Made by a program: the position numbers and the translations under genes
Shown: positions 1 to 8,555 of the stretch, in pieces
How positions within the stretch are numbered: the first letter of the stretch is position 1
Layout of the letters: each line of letters begins with the position of its first letter
DNA from: Rhizobium sp. PP-CC-3A-592
GTDB taxonomy: Bacteria; Pseudomonadota; Alphaproteobacteria; Rhizobiales; Rhizobiaceae
Assembly: GCF_003217095.1 (NCBI RefSeq)
Contig: NZ_QJSR01000001.1
Coordinates: 1,030,009 to 1,094,008, forward strand
Direction: 5' to 3'
DNA length: 64,000 bases
The notes under the pieces: generated by a model
What the model was told of the DNA's origin: nothing
The model's input: the letters and a program-made list of their open reading frames with translations, nothing else
The model's database searches: none

Positions 1-1
1 T

Positions 2-58
2 TTCCTGTCCCTGCTCTCGCCCGTCGTCGCGGTCAAGCGGAGACGGAGCGGGCTGTGA
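2..58 (+). CDS. possible C-terminal end of a + strand gene (partial)
   Basis: Frame 2 is open from the window edge to a TGA at 56-58. It reads as a short hydrophobic stretch followed by a basic tail (FLSLLSPVVAVKRRRSGL), which looks like the end of an inner-membrane protein. Only 18 codons are visible, so no family can be named and the frame could be open by chance. If real, the gene converges on the minus-strand flagellar genes. Confidence 0.3.
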   Translation, partial: FLSLLSPVVAVKRRRSGL

Positions 59-326
59 CGAGAACGGATATTCCCGGATGCCTGTGCGGTCACGATCCTC
101 GGATCAATTGACGGCACAATAGCAAAGCGATCTGAAATCGCGTTTAAACCATTCAATCAAAAGCCTTTTCCGGAATTCAGGATCCGTTTACGACGATCCT
201 GCGAAAAGGCGAGCAAGAGCAAGGATAACAACCTGGGAAACGATGTTTCCCGCTCGGCGATGGCCCAGCGATCGTTTCAAGGCGATACAGGCCCGTGACG
301 GGAGATGCTTTCCGCTCTCCACCGAC
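59..326. other. gap with no recognisable gene
   Basis: These 268 bases lie between a possible + strand gene end and the stop of the FliL-like protein. I see no convincing coding frame, RNA gene or T-tailed terminator. The stretch 120-190 is AT-richer than its surroundings. Confidence 0.4.
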
Positions 327-893
327 TCAATGGCCGGCGGCTGCCTTTTCGGCTGCACCGGGGATGACGTCGTGTGCGGTGTTGCCGTTGCGGTCGACGA
401 TGGCAACGGGCTCCGGCTGCTTGCGGCTTTCGCGATTTGCGACGCGCGCGACATCGGCCTTGGAAAGATATTCGAGCTGTTCGACCAGCACCTCGAAAAT
501 CACCTCTTCCTTCATCTGCTCGTTCAGACCGGCCTTCACGACGGACTTGAAGTTGGCGAGATCGAAGGATTTGCTGTCCTCGACATTGATCAGCTGCTTG
601 CCGACGAGAATATCGAACAGCGCGTTGGTGACGGTCTCCTTCAAGGGAACCGGCAGCGTCTTCACCTTCGTCTTGTCCACGGCGAAAGAGAGCTTCGTCA
701 GGAAGTACCCCTGCACGCCGCCATCGCGCAGCACGGGGACCGTGATCAGCTCGCCGGGAACGTATTCCTGGACGGCGAGCCGGGCCTGCTCCTCACTGGA
801 TTCCACCGGTGCGGAGGCGTGACGCATCGAGACATAGACCGATCCGAGCGTGATGCCTGCGACCCAGACGCCGGTGAGAAGAAGCTTGATCAT
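327..893 (-). CDS. conserved flagellar-cluster membrane protein, FliL-like
   Basis: The protein has 188 residues. One N-terminal membrane segment (about 4-22) is followed by a periplasmic domain. The pattern after the anchor, a PVLRDGGVQGYFL strand then an amphipathic helix with VTNALFDILVG and a terminal EVIFEVLVEQLEYLSK segment, resembles the general layout of FliL (single-pass anchor plus a stomatin-like domain). That comparison is mine and by eye. The start overlaps the stop of the upstream FlgN-like gene by ATGA, so the two are translationally coupled, last in the flgJ operon. A true fliL exists at 23258-23833, so this would be a second, divergent member or simply an uncharacterised rhizobial flagellar protein. 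Confidence 0.6.
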   Translation of the reverse strand: MIKLLLTGVWVAGITLGSVYVSMRHASAPVESSEEQARLAVQEYVPGELITVPVLRDGGVQGYFLTKLSFAVDKTKVKTLPVPLKETVTNALFDILVGKQLINVEDSKSFDLANFKSVVKAGLNEQMKEEVIFEVLVEQLEYLSKADVARVANRESRKQPEPVAIVDRNGNTAHDVIPGAAEKAAAGH

Positions 894-1264
894 ACCATCG
901 CGCCGTAACGGAACTGTTCTTCGGAGTAGATGCCATCGGCATCGGCATCCTGCGCCGCGGTCTTCAGCAGCTCGACCACCGAGCGGCAGGCCTCCAGATG
1001 GGCCTCGACCTTCTCGGAATTGGTCGCCAGCTTGTTGCGGATATGCTTGGCCTGCGACAGGTAGGACGGGGATACGTCGGTCGGCGCCGCCTGCCGGCGG
1101 TTAAGCATGGTCAGCTCATAGAGGCACCGGCTCTTGCGCAGGTTGGACGCCTTGAGGTCGAAGGTGGGATCGACGCCGATCCGGGCGTTCTCGTTGTCGA
1201 GGATCATCTCGAGCCGACCCAGAATGTTGCGGACCCGCACATCGCCCGAAGCCTGAATTTCCAT
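890..1264 (-). CDS. FlgN-like hook-junction chaperone candidate
   Basis: The protein has 124 residues, is predicted all-helical, and has no membrane segment or signal peptide. FlgN-type chaperones hold FlgK and FlgL for export. Features that suit this family are its length, an N-terminal helix with LEMILDNENARI, a central NLRKSRCLYEL stretch, a long helix with KLATNSEKVEAHL, and a C-terminal DGIYS turn followed by EEQFRYG. I chose the ATG at 1264 because GGGAG lies seven bases upstream; an upstream in-frame ATG at 1291 lacks a good site. It lies downstream of flgJ across a palindrome-rich gap and overlaps the next gene by four bases. The FlgN assignment is an inference from pattern, not from clear motif identity. 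Confidence 0.6.
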   Translation of the reverse strand: MEIQASGDVRVRNILGRLEMILDNENARIGVDPTFDLKASNLRKSRCLYELTMLNRRQAAPTDVSPSYLSQAKHIRNKLATNSEKVEAHLEACRSVVELLKTAAQDADADGIYSEEQFRYGAMV

Positions 1265-1598
1265 AGAACGTCTCCCGTCTTGGCACGGCACTCGGGTGGA
1301 TTTCGCCGCTCACCCTGCGCCTGCATTCCTGATTTTCCGCACGTCTCGACGTCTGGGGCCAGCCCTCTGACATCACGTACGAAACATGAACCTCTGCCGG
1401 CGGCCGGGGCATCTGGACGATGCCGGCAGCCGGTCCGCGTCGCTGCGCCGGCCCCCTCAGGGCCGGGCGTCCCTTATACGGTTTCCGGCTGATCGCGTTC
1501 CGCGAACCGGAAACAAGAACCATCGAAAATCTCTGGCCGGAGGGCCGGATTTTCAATGGACGGAATACGGTTTCCGGTCTGATCGACCGGAAGCCGTA
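1265..1598. other. intergenic gap carrying a palindrome cluster
   Basis: This 334-base gap separates flgJ from the FlgN-like gene. Its left half (1265-1440) shows only the upstream region of the FlgN-like gene. Its right half is filled by consecutive stem-loops, described as a separate repeat feature. I see no coding frame in it. Confidence 0.6.
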
Positions 1599-1599
1599 T
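1476..1599. repeat. palindromic mosaic repeat, RIME-like
   Basis: Three hairpins follow one another. The first pairs GTTTCCGG (1481-1488) with CCGGAAAC (1507-1514) around a CGCG/CGCG inner stem. The second pairs GAAAATC (1525-1531) with GATTTTC (1548-1554) around GGCC/GGCC. The third has 15-base arms, ATACGGTTTCCGGTC (1565-1579) and its complement ending at 1599, with one wobble and a five-base loop. The sequence ATACGGTTTCCGG occurs in both the first and third hairpins. Arrays like this are typical of rhizobial intergenic mosaic elements; I cannot confirm the family. The last arm abuts the flgJ stop codon. Confidence 0.6.
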
Positions 1600-2174
1600 C
1601 ATTCCATGCTGCCTGTCGAGGACAGTGCGTCGCTCGCCCGGAAGCCGTCCAGCGCCTTGCGCTGATATTCCTGCACCATGCTCTGGGCGATGTTGGCGCT
1701 GTTGCCATCGAGCTGCGCGCTGACGCGATTGGTCATGCTCGTGCCACCGGCGCCATCGGCCACCATGCTCGCGGCAATGCCGACGCCGTCGCCCTTGGCC
1801 ATGACGTTGCCGATCTGCTCGGCCATCATGCTCTTCCAGATGTCGCCGGCCGTGCCCTTGCCGTAGACGTCCTCGCTGTTGCTCGGCATCATCGACTTGA
1901 CGAAGTTCTGGAGCACCATGGCCTCGAACTTGCGATAGGTTTCCGGGACCTTCTTCGGCTCGGCGCGGTTGTCGATATTCCCCAGGCCGGAACCGCCCTG
2001 GTTCTGGTTGAGGATCGCGACCGTATTGGAAAAGCCGTTGCCGGTCTCCGCGAGGCTCGACGCGCGGAAGGCTGCCCGGTTGGACTGCAGACGCGCCTGC
2101 GCTTCCTTGACCTGCGTCGGATCGGCCGCCCGCAGGACATCCATCACCAGATCGGTCGGAGGAGAAATGGCCAT
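1599..2174 (-). CDS. flgJ: FlgJ-type rod-binding protein (no muramidase domain)
   Basis: The protein has 191 residues. FlgJ caps the growing rod in the periplasm. The rod-binding domain spans about residues 75-165, with KFEAMVLQNFVKSMMP, GKGTAGDIWKSMMAEQIG and a C-terminal amphipathic stretch. It ends where this domain ends, so the peptidoglycan hydrolase domain of enterobacterial FlgJ is absent, which is usual in alphaproteobacteria. A lytic transglycosylase encoded at 12443-13051 may supply that activity. GAAGGAAG precedes the ATG. The gene heads a small operon with the FlgN-like and FliL-like genes and is separated from the fliJ-like gene by an inverted-repeat element. Confidence 0.88.
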   Translation of the reverse strand: MAISPPTDLVMDVLRAADPTQVKEAQARLQSNRAAFRASSLAETGNGFSNTVAILNQNQGGSGLGNIDNRAEPKKVPETYRKFEAMVLQNFVKSMMPSNSEDVYGKGTAGDIWKSMMAEQIGNVMAKGDGVGIAASMVADGAGGTSMTNRVSAQLDGNSANIAQSMVQEYQRKALDGFRASDALSSTGSME

Positions 2175-2501
2175 CCGGGTGCTTCCTTCGTCATGCGGCC
2201 TGCAGCCCGCTGAACAGAGGCTGAAAATCCGCGATGAAAATCAGATATTCGGCTGGACGAAACGAGACCGTCGCATCCTGCCGACCGGGGCCACTATGAG
2301 TGGTCAAGCTTACCGGAAGCTGGCGCGCCATGCATTATACCAATGATCGATGATAGGAACCCATAGGATCGGCTCGATCTTCGTTTCCGGCTAGGAGAGG
2401 TTTGCAGCCACGATGCCGTCGCATCGTGCAAGAGCCTCGACGCCGCCAGAGACGAAGAGAAGCCGGCCGAAGGTGGCGCAGACAGGCCTGTCTGCGTCAT
2501 C
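2175..2501. other. flgJ upstream region with inserted inverted-repeat element
   Basis: The first 160 bases (2175-2337) are the flgJ leader. The rest is the 193-bp element listed separately. A weak relative of the local flagellar promoter motif can be read on the minus strand near 2294-2316 (GGTAAGCTTGACCAC then TCATAG), but with one extra spacer base. Confidence 0.45.
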
Positions 2502-2530
2502 CTATGGGTTCCTACCATCGATCATTGGTA
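2338..2530. repeat. 193-bp element with 32-bp terminal inverted repeats, MITE-like
   Basis: Left arm 2338-2369 begins TACCAATGATCGATG and ends CCCATAGGAT. Right arm 2499-2530 is its reverse complement with a single mismatch. The interior contains a perfect hairpin CACGATGC-CGTC-GCATCGTG (2409-2428) and a perfect 20-base palindrome (2477-2496). No open frame of interest lies inside, so it would be non-autonomous. I could not identify a target-site duplication. The right arm overlaps the last codons of the fliJ-like gene and supplies its stop. Confidence 0.75.
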
Positions 2531-2906
2531 GTACGTGCTGGTCGATGAGATCGTAGATCGCATCGTCCGCTTCGGCGCGCTCTTCGAGCGCACGGGCATC
2601 CTTCATATGCTCGGCCAGCCGGTCGCCCTTCGCCCGCTCCTTGAGCACGCGCGCTTCGTGCACCTGCTGGATACCCTCGAGCATCTGGTCCTTCTGGGCG
2701 AGGCGGCCAAGCTGGGATGCGTAGTGGCCGGAAAACATGGCGTGGAGCGGCTTCGCCGAGCCCATGGCGTCGGCCACGACGTCGATCGTGGTCGCGAGTT
2801 CGCGGCGCTGGCGGGCGGTTTCGGAAAGCTCGTTTTCCGCCATCTGTTCGAGATGGCGCTGGACGGCGACGAGGCGCTTCAGCTTGTCCGAGCGGTTTCC
2901 GGCCAT
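2502..2906 (-). CDS. FliJ-like coiled-coil protein of the flagellar export apparatus
   Basis: The protein has 134 residues, highly charged and almost entirely helical with heptad-like spacing (LKRLVAVQRHLEQMAENEL; later ARVLKERAKGDRLAEHM). FliJ is a coiled-coil export component that works with the FliI ATPase. Size, charge and position directly after fliR (two bases between stop and start) support the call, but FliJ proteins diverge fast and there is no diagnostic motif. The ATG at 2906 is the first in frame after fliR. The final residues LPMIDGRNP and the TAG stop are encoded inside the terminal inverted repeat of the neighbouring element, so the natural C-terminus has probably been replaced. 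Confidence 0.6.
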   Translation of the reverse strand: MAGNRSDKLKRLVAVQRHLEQMAENELSETARQRRELATTIDVVADAMGSAKPLHAMFSGHYASQLGRLAQKDQMLEGIQQVHEARVLKERAKGDRLAEHMKDARALEERAEADDAIYDLIDQHVLPMIDGRNP

Positions 2907-2908
2907 GT

Positions 2909-3661
2909 CTATATTCCCTGCATGACGACGGCGAAGCCATCGGCGAACAGCCGCAGCATGGCGGCGATGCCCAGATAGAGAAGGAACAACCCGCCCATGA
3001 TGAGGTAGGGCGCGGAGATGAAGTAGAGCGGCATCTGCGGCGCCAGCTTGTTGACCATGCCGAGCGCGACGTTGAAGAGCAGGCCATAGATGATGAACGG
3101 GCTCGACAGGCGCAGCATGATCATGAAGGTCATTTCCAGCGCATTGGTCATCGTGATCAGGATGCCCTGCGGATCGAACCCGACGCCGAGCGGCATGACC
3201 CTGTAGCTGTCGAAGATCGACTCGAAGATCACATGATGGAAATCGAGCATGAAGAGCACCATGAGCCCGGCAAAGGAGATCATGTTCGTCACCTGGTTTT
3301 CCGAGGAGTCTTCCAGCACGTCGCTGGCCGGCGGCGCGGTGAAACCGATCATCATGGTGAGCACCGTGCCGACGAACTGGAGGCCGAGCGCGTAAAAGCG
3401 GGCGATGAGGCCGATCACGCTGCCGATGACGATCTCGGTGGTGATGATGTAAATATAGGTGTGACCCTTGCCGGAGATCTGCGGATAGATGTCGTTCCAC
3501 ATCAGCGGCAGGATGGACATCGAGATCGCGACCGCCGCAAAGAGGCGGATCTGGACCGAGACGCGGGCCGACGAGAAACCCGGCATGACCATGATGCAGG
3601 CCCCGATACGGCAGAACGCCGCAAACAGCGCCAGCACCGTGCCTTCCGGGTCTGTTATCAT
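2909..3661 (-). CDS. fliR: flagellar export gate protein FliR
   Basis: The protein has 250 residues, integral to the inner membrane, with about six hydrophobic segments. FliR forms the export gate core with FliP and FliQ. Recognisable parts are the N-terminal [17 protein letters not shown] helix, the [16 protein letters not shown] segment, the [13 protein letters not shown] segment and the C-terminal [19 protein letters not shown] region typical of FliR/SctT. Length matches the family. The start at 3661 is fixed by an ATGA overlap with the flhA stop, and the gene is followed two bases later by the fliJ-like gene. Confidence 0.93.
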   Translation of the reverse strand: MITDPEGTVLALFAAFCRIGACIMVMPGFSSARVSVQIRLFAAVAISMSILPLMWNDIYPQISGKGHTYIYIITTEIVIGSVIGLIARFYALGLQFVGTVLTMMIGFTAPPASDVLEDSSENQVTNMISFAGLMVLFMLDFHHVIFESIFDSYRVMPLGVGFDPQGILITMTNALEMTFMIMLRLSSPFIIYGLLFNVALGMVNKLAPQMPLYFISAPYLIMGGLFLLYLGIAAMLRLFADGFAVVMQGI

Positions 3662-5745
3662 GAAATGGAGCCGATGATCTTGATCTCGAGCCCCTTTGCG
3701 AGCTCGACATGGCTGAGGACCGGCAGCGTGGCAAACAGGCGTTCGATGATCATGCGGACATAAGAGCGGGATTCGGGCGAAGATACCAGTACGAACGGCA
3801 TGCCGCGATCCAGATGTTCGCGGATGACCCGGGTCGCCTCCTCGCTGAATTCCTCGAGGTGGCGCGGATCGATGTCGAACTCGACGATATCGCCCTTGGC
3901 GTCGCGCTTGAGCGCCTGGTGGAACACCATGTCCCACTTGTTGCCGAGGCGCAGCACGCGCAGCGTGCCGTTGTCGGAGAGATCGCCGCAGAGCTGCTGC
4001 GACATGCGGACACGGACGTGCTCGACGATATGTTCGGTCTTGCGGACATGCGGGGCAAGCTCGGCGACCGCTTCGAGGATCAGGTGCAGGTTGCGGATCG
4101 AGACGCGCTCGGCGAGCAGCAGCTTCAGCACGGCCTGCAGGCCCGAATAGGACATATGCGATGTGCAGATCTCGTCCGCGAGCTTGCGATATTCCGGATC
4201 GAGACGCTCGATGAGGATCTTGACGTCCTTGTAGGACAGCAGCTGCGGCAGGTTGTTGCGGATGACTTCCGATAGGTGCGTGAGCACGACGGAGACGTTG
4301 TCGATCGGGTGGAAGCCTTCGCGCTTCAGGTCTTCGGTGAAGGTTTCGAGGATCGAGACGGCGGGCATGCCGAAGGCGGGCTCGCGGATATCGTCGCCGG
4401 GAACCGTCGGGCGCCGACCACCGCCGGTGACGACGATGACTTCACCGACACGCACCGTGTTCGATGCGATCGTCGTGCCGTGGACGCGGATATGGTAGGC
4501 CTTGTCGGGCACGGCGATGTCGTCGGAGACCTTGATCTCGGGAACGATGAGCCCGTACTGGCTGGCGAACTTGCGGCGCATCTTGCCGACGCGGAAGGCG
4601 AGTTCCTGGTGGGCGCCGAGCAGTCGGGTCGAGACCTGCTTGCCGAGCAGCAGCTCGATTTCCGCGGTCTTGAGGACGGACTTGACGCTGTCCTTCTCGC
4701 TGTCCTTGACCTGGGCTGCCGTCTGCAGATCCTGCTCGCGCTTCAGCTGGCTTGCGGCTGCCGCACGGCGCGGGATGATGTAGGCCATGGCGGCCATGCC
4801 GATACCGAGCGTGGCGAAGGGAATGAAGGGCAGACCGGGCACGATGGACAGCATGCCCAGCAGGCCGGCCGCCACCATCAACGCGCGGGGATAGTTGCTG
4901 AGCTGGCCGACGACCGCCTGGTCGGTGGAGCCCGAGGTGCCGCCGCGCGACACGAGAAGGCCGGCTGCGAGCGAGACGATCAGGGCCGGGATCTGGGACA
5001 CCAGACCGTCACCGACCGAGAGCTTGACGAACACGTCCGCCGCTTCGCCGATCGACATGCCATGGCGGAAATAGCCGATGATGATGCCGCCGAACACGTT
5101 GATGCCGGTGATGAGAAGGCCGGCGACCGCATCGCCGCGCACGAACTTCGAGGCACCGTCCATGGAGCCGAAGAAGGAGCTTTCCTCTTCCAGCTCGCGC
5201 CGGCGATGCTGCGCTTCCTTCTCGTTGATCAGGCCCGCCGACAGGTCGGCGTCGATCGACATCTGCTTGCCGGGAATGGCATCGAGGGTGAAGCGGGCGC
5301 CGACTTCCGCGATACGGGTGGCGCCCTTGGTGATGACGATGAAGTTCACCGTGATGAGGATGAGGAAGACGATCAGACCGATGACGAAGTCGCCGGACAT
5401 GACGAGGCTGGCGAAGCCCGCAATGACGCTGCCGGCCGCATCGTGCCCCTGGTGCCCGTGCGAGAGAATGACGCGCGTCGTCGCGATGTTCAGCGCGAGG
5501 CGGATCATGGTCGAGATCAGCAGGATGACCGGGAAGGACGAGAAATCGAGCGGCCGCTGGATCCAGAGCGACACCATCAGGATGAGGATGGAGAAGGCGA
5601 TGGAAAAGGCCAGTCCCATGTCGATCAGGAAGGGCGGGATCGGCAGGAAGAGGATCGACAGGATCGCAACGATGCCGAGCGCGAAGCCGACATCGCGCCC
5701 GTTCGGGGCGATCTTGGGGATTACAATTGCAGGAGGTTGTGCCAT
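3658..5745 (-). CDS. flhA: flagellar export protein FlhA
   Basis: The protein has 695 residues from this ATG. FlhA is the large export-gate subunit whose cytoplasmic ring docks substrate-chaperone complexes. The first 310 residues hold about eight membrane helices, with the conserved [18 protein letters not shown] cytoplasmic loop and the following [14 protein letters not shown] segment. The C-terminal half is the four-subdomain FlhA-C. An in-frame ATG at 5781 would add 12 residues; neither start has a strong ribosome site, so I used the shorter form, whose length is usual for rhizobia as I recall it. A CGCAAG-N9-CTAG motif at 5812-5830 suggests its own promoter for flhA-fliR-fliJ. Confidence 0.95.
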   Translation of the reverse strand: MAQPPAIVIPKIAPNGRDVGFALGIVAILSILFLPIPPFLIDMGLAFSIAFSILILMVSLWIQRPLDFSSFPVILLISTMIRLALNIATTRVILSHGHQGHDAAGSVIAGFASLVMSGDFVIGLIVFLILITVNFIVITKGATRIAEVGARFTLDAIPGKQMSIDADLSAGLINEKEAQHRRRELEEESSFFGSMDGASKFVRGDAVAGLLITGINVFGGIIIGYFRHGMSIGEAADVFVKLSVGDGLVSQIPALIVSLAAGLLVSRGGTSGSTDQAVVGQLSNYPRALMVAAGLLGMLSIVPGLPFIPFATLGIGMAAMAYIIPRRAAAASQLKREQDLQTAAQVKDSEKDSVKSVLKTAEIELLLGKQVSTRLLGAHQELAFRVGKMRRKFASQYGLIVPEIKVSDDIAVPDKAYHIRVHGTTIASNTVRVGEVIVVTGGGRRPTVPGDDIREPAFGMPAVSILETFTEDLKREGFHPIDNVSVVLTHLSEVIRNNLPQLLSYKDVKILIERLDPEYRKLADEICTSHMSYSGLQAVLKLLLAERVSIRNLHLILEAVAELAPHVRKTEHIVEHVRVRMSQQLCGDLSDNGTLRVLRLGNKWDMVFHQALKRDAKGDIVEFDIDPRHLEEFSEEATRVIREHLDRGMPFVLVSSPESRSYVRMIIERLFATLPVLSHVELAKGLEIKIIGSIS

Positions 5746-5811
5746 CGGAATGTCCGTCTCGTCATGAGAGGCGGGCGACATTCATACCTGTCGCCCCATA
5801 TGCCGACAGTT

Positions 5812-5830
5812 CTAGGTGTCCAAGCTTGCG
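5812..5830 (-). promoter_or_regulatory. flagellar promoter motif upstream of flhA
   Basis: On the minus strand the bases read CGCAAG, nine bases, CTAG, followed by AACTG. The same arrangement with identical spacing precedes several other flagellar operons in the window. It lies 30 to 66 bases before the two possible flhA starts. Its function as a promoter or activator site is inferred from recurrence. Confidence 0.5.
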
Positions 5831-5894
5831 CGGGGATGGCTGGCGAGGCGACATGGAAGGCGCCGTCGATGGCCGGCGTGGTCCCGAAGAGGGA

Positions 5895-6161
5895 TCAGAA
5901 GCCGGTCTGGATGCGGGAGAAGACGATGTCGGTGAAGATCGAGACCTGCGAGCCGATGAACGGCGCGGCGATGGCGACGGTCACGAGGACCGCCAGGATC
6001 TTCGGAACGAAGGTCAGCGTCATTTCCTGAACCTGCGTCAGCGCCTGGATCAGGGCGACGACAAGGCCGACGACCATGGCGGCAAGAACGGGCGGGCCCG
6101 ATGCCACGACCACCGTCCACATTGCCGTCTGAACCATGTCGAGAGCGTCGGCCTCATTCAT
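5895..6161 (-). CDS. fliQ: flagellar export gate protein FliQ
   Basis: The protein has 88 residues and two membrane helices, at about 16-38 and 50-75, the standard FliQ/SctS hairpin. The segment GLVVALIQALTQVQEMTLTFVPK is close to the family consensus: the QA.TQ.QE..L.F.PK signature is intact. It follows flgD by 51 bases and ends the flgE operon. Several FliQ copies pack around FliP-FliR in the gate. Confidence 0.95.
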   Translation of the reverse strand: MNEADALDMVQTAMWTVVVASGPPVLAAMVVGLVVALIQALTQVQEMTLTFVPKILAVLVTVAIAAPFIGSQVSIFTDIVFSRIQTGF

Positions 6162-6212
6162 TGCAGTATCACTTCACCACGGAGGATCGGACCAATTCCT
6201 TGACCGAGACCG

Positions 6213-6635
6213 CTACTTTACCGAAACCCCAGGACCGATGGGAAGCTTGGTGCCGTTTTCGAGCAGCGCAACGATTCCGTCGGAGTATAGCGTGACCTCC
6301 TTGACCACGCCAGTCGTCTTGCCGTCCGCACTCGTCACCGTCTTGCCGATGACGGCATTGGCTTCCGAGAGCGAGGTGCGCTGCAGCAGGCTTTCCAGGT
6401 TGGTGTTCGTCTGGATGGTCTGCTCGACCTGGGAGAAGGTGGCGAGCTGGGCGATCTGCTGGGTCGAATCCATCGGCTGCGTCGGATCCTGATTCTTCAT
6501 CTGGGCGACGAGCAGCTTGAGGAAGCTGTCATAGTTAAGGCTCGCCTTGGTGGACGCGGTTGCCGCATCCTTGGCCGTGGTGTTCGTCGTCGTGGTGGTC
6601 GCTGCCGCAGCGCCGACCGGAATAGCTACCGCCAT
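6213..6635 (-). CDS. flgD: hook-capping protein FlgD (short form)
   Basis: The protein has 140 residues. FlgD forms a temporary cap on which the hook protein FlgE assembles. The N-terminal hook-cap signature is clear, with [18 protein letters not shown] followed by [13 protein letters not shown]. The protein ends about 45 residues after this domain, so it lacks most of the C-terminal tudor/fibronectin-like half of the 230-residue enteric protein, as is common in rhizobia. The start overlaps the end of flbT by ten bases. Confidence 0.93.
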   Translation of the reverse strand: MAVAIPVGAAAATTTTTNTTAKDAATASTKASLNYDSFLKLLVAQMKNQDPTQPMDSTQQIAQLATFSQVEQTIQTNTNLESLLQRTSLSEANAVIGKTVTSADGKTTGVVKEVTLYSDGIVALLENGTKLPIGPGVSVK

Positions 6636-7075
6636 GGTGCAATCTCCTTGCGGATGTGTTCAATCATCGCCGGCGCCATTTCCTGGGCGTTGAGGATCTT
6701 GTCCTCGATCGGGTAGAGACCGCGGATCGCCTTCAGGGCGTCGAAGGCACGACCCTGCATCACGAGACCGTCGACGCGCTTCAGTTCCGACAGAATCTCG
6801 TCGTTCTTGAAGCAATTTAGCAGCATGACGATCGACTTGCGGAACATGATGGTCGACTGCTCGGCACCTTCCGGATTGATCAGGATCATCTGGGCGATGA
6901 AATAGAGCTGACGCAACGGGGTGGTCGCGTCCTCCGGCTGGAGGACGTGATTTTCGAGCAGGAAGGTGACATCGTTCAGGAATTCGACCGCCACCTTGCG
7001 ATCGACCCGCAGAACGGCGCCATTCACAAAGATCCGTTCGCCCGACTTCAGCGAGATACGCAGTGTGCTTTTCAT
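6626..7075 (-). CDS. flbT: flagellin synthesis regulator FlbT
   Basis: The protein has 149 residues. In Caulobacter FlbT binds the flagellin mRNA leader and represses translation until the hook is complete. Family hallmarks seen here are the N-terminal [19 protein letters not shown], the central [19 protein letters not shown] and the C-terminal [10 protein letters not shown]. It overlaps flaF upstream by ATGA and flgD downstream by ten bases, so flaF, flbT and flgD are probably translationally coupled. The three flagellin genes at 18.8-22.2 kb are its expected targets. Confidence 0.94.
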   Translation of the reverse strand: MKSTLRISLKSGERIFVNGAVLRVDRKVAVEFLNDVTFLLENHVLQPEDATTPLRQLYFIAQMILINPEGAEQSTIMFRKSIVMLLNCFKNDEILSELKRVDGLVMQGRAFDALKAIRGLYPIEDKILNAQEMAPAMIEHIRKEIAPWR

Positions 7076-7419
7076 TTCAGTCCATCCCTGATGATGGTTG
7101 TGATGTCGATGATGCCCTGGAAGTTCGAGGATTCGCGTTTGCGGATCTTCTCGGTTTCGCTCAGAATCCAGATGGCGATGGAGATGAGATTGGCACGCAG
7201 CTCTTCGTTCAGCTGATTGTCGGGCGCGCGCAGATCCTCGATGAAACGGATCCAGAGACGCCGCGTGTAGTAGACCGCTTCGATCGCTTCTCGGGAGTAC
7301 CCCTTCTGCAGGCTGGCAGATGCGAGAAGTGCGATCGAACGGTCGAGGACTTGCCGCTCACGATCCTTGGAGTCGGCAACGCCGTCCTCCATGATCTCGG
7401 CATACGAAAACTGATACAT
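7072..7419 (-). CDS. flaF: flagellin biosynthesis regulator FlaF
   Basis: The protein has 115 residues, is helical and has no signal. FlaF is required for flagellin synthesis and secretion in alphaproteobacteria and acts as a partner of FlbT. Family features are [12 protein letters not shown] at the N-terminus, [13 protein letters not shown], and the central [11 protein letters not shown] followed by [18 protein letters not shown]. It lies between flgL (37 bases upstream) and flbT (4-base overlap). Confidence 0.93.
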   Translation of the reverse strand: MYQFSYAEIMEDGVADSKDRERQVLDRSIALLASASLQKGYSREAIEAVYYTRRLWIRFIEDLRAPDNQLNEELRANLISIAIWILSETEKIRKRESSNFQGIIDITTIIRDGLK

Positions 7420-7456
7420 TCAGACATCCCTCATGTTTGTCTAAGGCCTCTTCGCA

Positions 7457-8554
7457 TCAGAGGAAATTGATCAAGCTCAACTGCTGCATTCGCGACGTGA
7501 GCGTGTAAGACGTCTCGATCTGCGTCATCAGGGCCTTCATCCGCGTGGTCGCCTCATAGGGATCGACACCCTCGAGGTCGCTGACATGGGTGGTGAGCAG
7601 CTTCGTCTGGGAGTCCAGCAACGTATTGGCCTTGGCGACGCGCCCCTCGGACGTACCGAGATCGCTTCCCATGCTGATCAAACCGGAAATCGCCTGCTGG
7701 GTATAGTTCTGCGCCGTCTGGTTGACGACCTGGCGCGCCTGGCTGGAGAGATCCTCGGCGAGCAGCTGGGAGGCGATCACGGAGGCCAGCACCATCTTAC
7801 GGACACCCGCCTCGTTGGCGTTCGTCGTCGTCGATACGACTTCGGATCCGGAAATGCGGCTCTGGACATTCTTGTCCGAGGCCTGCGACCAATCCGTCAT
7901 CCACTGATCGGGAACCGCGTTTTCACCGGCGCTCGTATCGCCCACGTAGAGAGGCACGATCTTGCGATCGATGAAGTCCTTCATCTGCTCGGCGGAGAGG
8001 TCGCGGTAGCCCGTGATCGTCGCGTTGGCGGGATTGCTGTTGTTCTCCAGCTTGAAGCTTTCGAACGCATCGGCAAAGGTTTGCTTGGCGGCCGCGTTCT
8101 CGGCGTAAGGCGTCAGCGGCCTGGCGTCGGAATTGAGGCCGGAAAGAAGGTATTCTCCGTTCGACTGGGAGTTTGCCGCCACGAAGAACGCGTTGAACGT
8201 CGAGGTGAGCGCCGTCTTCGTGTTGGCAAGCCGCGAGGCGTCGTCGACGCCCATGCTCCCCACCAGCGTCGTGTTCATTTCCTCGCCCGCCTTGCGCATC
8301 GATTCGACCGCAAGCTGCGATGTCGAGAGACGCTGGGTTACGAGTGCGTTCGTGTCCTTGATGTTGGCCAGACGCTGCAGCTCGTCCTTCAGGCTGACAA
8401 GCCGCGCCGCGCTGGAACCGAGAGCCGCACCCGGATCGGCATGAATGCCGGTCGTTACTTCCTGCTGGAGCTTCACGACTTCGGACTGGCCGCGCTGGAC
8501 GCTGAGCCGCATGGCGTTTTGAACGGCCAGGTTGGAAATGAATGACGTCTTCAT
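7457..8554 (-). CDS. flgL: hook-filament junction protein FlgL
   Basis: The protein has 365 residues. FlgL (HAP3) joins the FlgK ring to the filament. The N-terminal helix begins MKTSFISNLAVQNAMRLSVQ and the C-terminal helix ends in a flagellin-like SYTLTSRMQQLSLINFL, the paired D0/D1 helices expected of this family. The middle is the variable surface domain. One base separates it from flgK, so the two are co-translated. No signal peptide is present, as expected for a flagellar type III substrate. Confidence 0.92.
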   Translation of the reverse strand: MKTSFISNLAVQNAMRLSVQRGQSEVVKLQQEVTTGIHADPGAALGSSAARLVSLKDELQRLANIKDTNALVTQRLSTSQLAVESMRKAGEEMNTTLVGSMGVDDASRLANTKTALTSTFNAFFVAANSQSNGEYLLSGLNSDARPLTPYAENAAAKQTFADAFESFKLENNSNPANATITGYRDLSAEQMKDFIDRKIVPLYVGDTSAGENAVPDQWMTDWSQASDKNVQSRISGSEVVSTTTNANEAGVRKMVLASVIASQLLAEDLSSQARQVVNQTAQNYTQQAISGLISMGSDLGTSEGRVAKANTLLDSQTKLLTTHVSDLEGVDPYEATTRMKALMTQIETSYTLTSRMQQLSLINFL

Positions 8555-8555
8555 C

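Noticed and set aside
2294-2316. flagellar promoter motif for flgJ
   Set aside because: GGTAAG replaces CGCAAG and the spacing to CATAG is one base too long, so it is too weak to list.
4276-6030. 584-residue open frame on the plus strand
   Set aside because: It lies opposite flhA and fliQ, is rich in Asp, Glu, Arg and His as expected of an antisense frame of GC-rich coding DNA, and crosses real gene boundaries.
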